Part shown: in pieces, positions 5,749 through 7,212 of the stretch
Layout: the number at the start of each line of letters is the position of its first letter
Position numbering within the stretch: position 1 is the stretch's first letter
Origin: GCA-020344715 sp050115935
Lineage (GTDB): Archaea > Thermoproteota > Bathyarchaeia > Bathyarchaeales > Bathyarchaeaceae
Reading direction: 5' to 3'
NCBI GenBank assembly: GCA_050115935.1
Contig: JASFPO010000103.1
Location: 1 to 7,212, forward strand
DNA: 7,212 bases
The notes under the pieces: generated by a model
Database searches by the model: none
Told to the model about the DNA's origin: nothing
Seen by the model: only the letters and a program-made list of their open reading frames with translations
Position numbers and translations under genes: made by a program

Positions 5749-6102
5749 ATGTCTCATACTATATGTCATTTGGAAATTCCTACAACTGACGTGAAAAAAT
5801 CCGGAGAGTTCTACAAGAAGCTGTTCGGCTGGAAAATCGATTACACTTGGGGCAAAGACTATGCAACCTTCAACACTGGAGAAGAGCGGCTAGGCGGAGG
5901 ACTGGACAGAAAAGACGAGATAACCCCAGGCAACATAATCATATACATCCAAGTTGACGACATCAACGCAATGCTTGAAAAAGTTGAGAAGCTTGGCGCC
6001 AAAAAAGTGACGGAGAAGACAGAAATCCCGAACGTAGGCTGGTTTGGTCTCTTCACTGACTTGGACGGCAACACCATAGGCTTATTCACTCCAAAGGGAT
6101 AA
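5749..6102 (+). CDS. VOC-family (glyoxalase/bleomycin-resistance fold) protein
   Basis: This 117-residue protein is a single VOC module of two beta-alpha-beta-beta-beta units; such proteins usually dimerise and bind a metal at the interface. The first unit opens with ICHLEIPTTDVKKSGEFYKKLFGW (5-28), typical of the family, with H7 in the usual first metal-ligand position. The second opens at NIIIYIQVDDINAMLEKVEKLGAK (62-85) and ends with DLDGNTIGLF (104-113). The glutamate that glyoxalase I places in the GNxxE position is Gly111 here, so a classic glyoxalase metal site is incomplete. This is common in the lactoylglutathione-lyase-related group with the GNxIGL ending. Substrate and reaction are unknown. 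There is no signal peptide, so it should be cytoplasmic. It has its own TATA-like box (5699-5707) and ribosome site (5738-5742) and a terminator-like hairpin after its end, so it is probably monocistronic although the downstream hydrolase has the same direction. Confidence 0.9.
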   Translation: MSHTICHLEIPTTDVKKSGEFYKKLFGWKIDYTWGKDYATFNTGEERLGGGLDRKDEITPGNIIIYIQVDDINAMLEKVEKLGAKKVTEKTEIPNVGWFGLFTDLDGNTIGLFTPKG

Positions 6103-6111
6103 GCCACCTTC

Positions 6112-6141
6112 CCTTTTTACAAGTACTCTCTTAGAGTGTTT
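6112..6141 (+). terminator. Possible transcription terminator after the VOC-fold gene
   Basis: A T5 run (6114-6118), which alone can end archaeal transcription, is followed by a 9-bp hairpin with two G-T pairs: AAGTACTCT (6121-6129), loop CTT, AGAGTGTTT (6133-6141). Function is inferred from position ten bases after the stop codon. Confidence 0.4.
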
Positions 6142-6170
6142 ATGCAATAGCTCCACGTGCGCAGTCGACT

Positions 6171-6187
6171 TTTTGCAAAACATAAAT
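6171..6187 (+). promoter_or_regulatory. Palindrome and TATA-like region before the serine hydrolase gene
   Basis: The perfect 10-bp palindrome TTTTGCAAAA (6171-6180) directly precedes the AT-rich CATAAAT (6181-6187), a plausible TATA box. Transcription would start near 6210, about 18 bases before the ATG at 6228. The palindrome occupies the position where archaeal activators or repressors often bind. It partly resembles the TTTTGCAGAAT arm near 5630-5639. Confidence 0.35.
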
Positions 6188-6227
6188 TGAGCGTCGTCAT
6201 AGCCTTCTAAGGCAGGATTGTATTAAC

Positions 6228-7212
6228 ATGAGCGAGGAGACAATCATCAGGGACGAGCATGGGGCCAAATTCGACAAGTATCTAACTCGCATTACTCCCT
6301 TTGGTTTCTCTGGTGCTCTTCTAGTGTCCAAGAAGGGTGAAGTAGTTCTCAACAAGGGATATGGAATGGCAATCAGAGAGAAAAACATCTGCAACACTGC
6401 CGAGACCGTTTTCAACATCGGCTCCCTCACAAAACAGTTTACAGCTTCTGCGATTATGAAATTAGAGATGCAAGATAAGCTGAACACTAATGATCGCCTT
6501 GACAAGTATGTCAATAATGTACCAGTGGATAAGGAAGGCATCACTATTCATCATCTGCTCACCCACACTGCAGGGGTGATTAACTACACAGGTGAAGACC
6601 ATGAAATGGCCCATCGTGATGAAACCATTCATAAAATCCTTGACGCGCCACTGCTCTTTACTCCTGGAAAAGATTTCAAGTACTCGAATGCTGGCTACAG
6701 CTTGTTGGCAGCGGTCATTGAACTTGTTTCCCGCAAATCTTACGAGGAGTATTTGAGCGATCACTTGTTCAAGCCTGCAGGAATGACCGTTACCGGCTAC
6801 AGAATTCCAAACTGGAAAGAAAGAATGATTGCCAATTGGTATATAGGAGAAACAAACAACGGCACACACTTGGAGAGACCATATCCTTACTGGAACCTAC
6901 TTGGCAACGGTGGGATACTCTCCACTACTGATGACATGTTCAAATGGTATCTCGCCCTCAAGAGCGATTCCATTCTCTCCTCTGGGGCGAAAAAGAAATT
7001 GTTTACACCTTTTCTCAAGAACTATGCGTACGGCTGGGGCGTGGAAAAAGCTGAGCATGGAACATTGATCCAGCATGATGGTGCGAACGACCTAGGAAGC
7101 AGTGCAGACTTCACTTGGTTTGTGGATTTCGACTTAGTCACCATCCTGCTTTGCAATCAATCATATGGAGAAGCGCTTCTCATCTCTCAGGTGAGAGACA
7201 AAATCGAAAGAA
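6228..7212 (+). CDS. Serine hydrolase, beta-lactamase/PBP-like (class C family), 3' truncated by window edge
   Basis: The frame is open from ATG 6228 to the window end (328 codons shown, no stop reached). It belongs to the class C beta-lactamase-related serine hydrolases (PF00144 type), which include esterases, D-aminopeptidases and DD-peptidases. The acyl-enzyme motif SxxK is SLTK at 66-69 (in FNIGSLTKQFTA), the YxN motif is YSN at 152-154 (KYSNAGY), and the third motif appears as HDG at 283-285. ITIHHLLTHTAGV (105-117) and GNGGILSTTDDMFKW (226-240) are strong family signatures. The ATG is preceded by a modest AGGA (6214-6217). No signal peptide or N-terminal membrane helix is visible, so this copy appears cytoplasmic, unlike most bacterial relatives. 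That makes a peptidase or esterase role on small intracellular substrates more likely than cell-wall work, and most archaea lack murein anyway. Substrate unknown. Such genes are often spread by transfer from bacteria, but no flanking mobile element is seen. Confidence 0.92.
   Translation, partial: MSEETIIRDEHGAKFDKYLTRITPFGFSGALLVSKKGEVVLNKGYGMAIREKNICNTAETVFNIGSLTKQFTASAIMKLEMQDKLNTNDRLDKYVNNVPVDKEGITIHHLLTHTAGVINYTGEDHEMAHRDETIHKILDAPLLFTPGKDFKYSNAGYSLLAAVIELVSRKSYEEYLSDHLFKPAGMTVTGYRIPNWKERMIANWYIGETNNGTHLERPYPYWNLLGNGGILSTTDDMFKWYLALKSDSILSSGAKKKLFTPFLKNYAYGWGVEKAEHGTLIQHDGANDLGSSADFTWFVDFDLVTILLCNQSYGEALLISQVRDKIER

Noticed and set aside
6462..6869. Minus-strand open frame of 135 codons
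   Set aside because: Antisense to the serine hydrolase, whose plus-strand frame carries the catalytic motifs across exactly this stretch.

Overview
The window is archaeal. The evidence is a fragment of aRF1 (the archaeal/eukaryotic type of release factor), a valyl-tRNA synthetase with archaeal-type signature regions, TATA-like boxes placed for very short leaders, and Shine-Dalgarno sites related to GGAGGTGA. Moderate GC and the mix of gene families fit an uncultivated mesophilic lineage such as Bathyarchaeia or another TACK group. That lineage guess is an inference from sequence style, not from a search.

Layout: positions 2-523 (+) hold the C-terminal domain of aRF1, cut by the left edge. 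A small coiled-coil-like protein follows at 590-811 (+). It converges on valS at 860-3313 (-). Upstream of valS is a 230-base non-coding stretch with three adjacent inverted repeats (3406-3475). Next on the minus strand is a very small Cys-containing protein gene at 3547-3708, easily missed because it is only 53 codons; parts of it resemble the DNA-binding core of the archaeal chromatin protein Cren7. A non-coding stretch (3724-3998) holds the promoter of that small gene, a start-less 40-codon open stretch that looks protein-like, a small palindrome and the promoter of the next gene. Then come a xylose-isomerase-like TIM-barrel protein (3999-4859, +), a sugar-1-phosphate nucleotidylyltransferase (4898-5593, -), a VOC/glyoxalase-fold protein (5749-6102, +) and a serine beta-lactamase-like hydrolase (6228 to the right edge, +), cut by the window end.

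The genes do not form one operon: strands alternate and most genes have their own promoter-like sequence. aRF1 and ValRS serve translation. The TIM-barrel and nucleotidylyltransferase genes are probably sugar-related but converge, so they are not co-transcribed. The VOC and hydrolase genes point the same way but are separated by a possible terminator and a second promoter. I see no mobile element, CRISPR array, tRNA or rRNA. No clear new multi-gene system is visible. The observations most worth checking are the small Cren7-like Cys protein, a perfect 9-bp inverted repeat that brackets the nucleotidylyltransferase promoter, a shared promoter block on three minus-strand genes, and the hairpin cluster upstream of valS.
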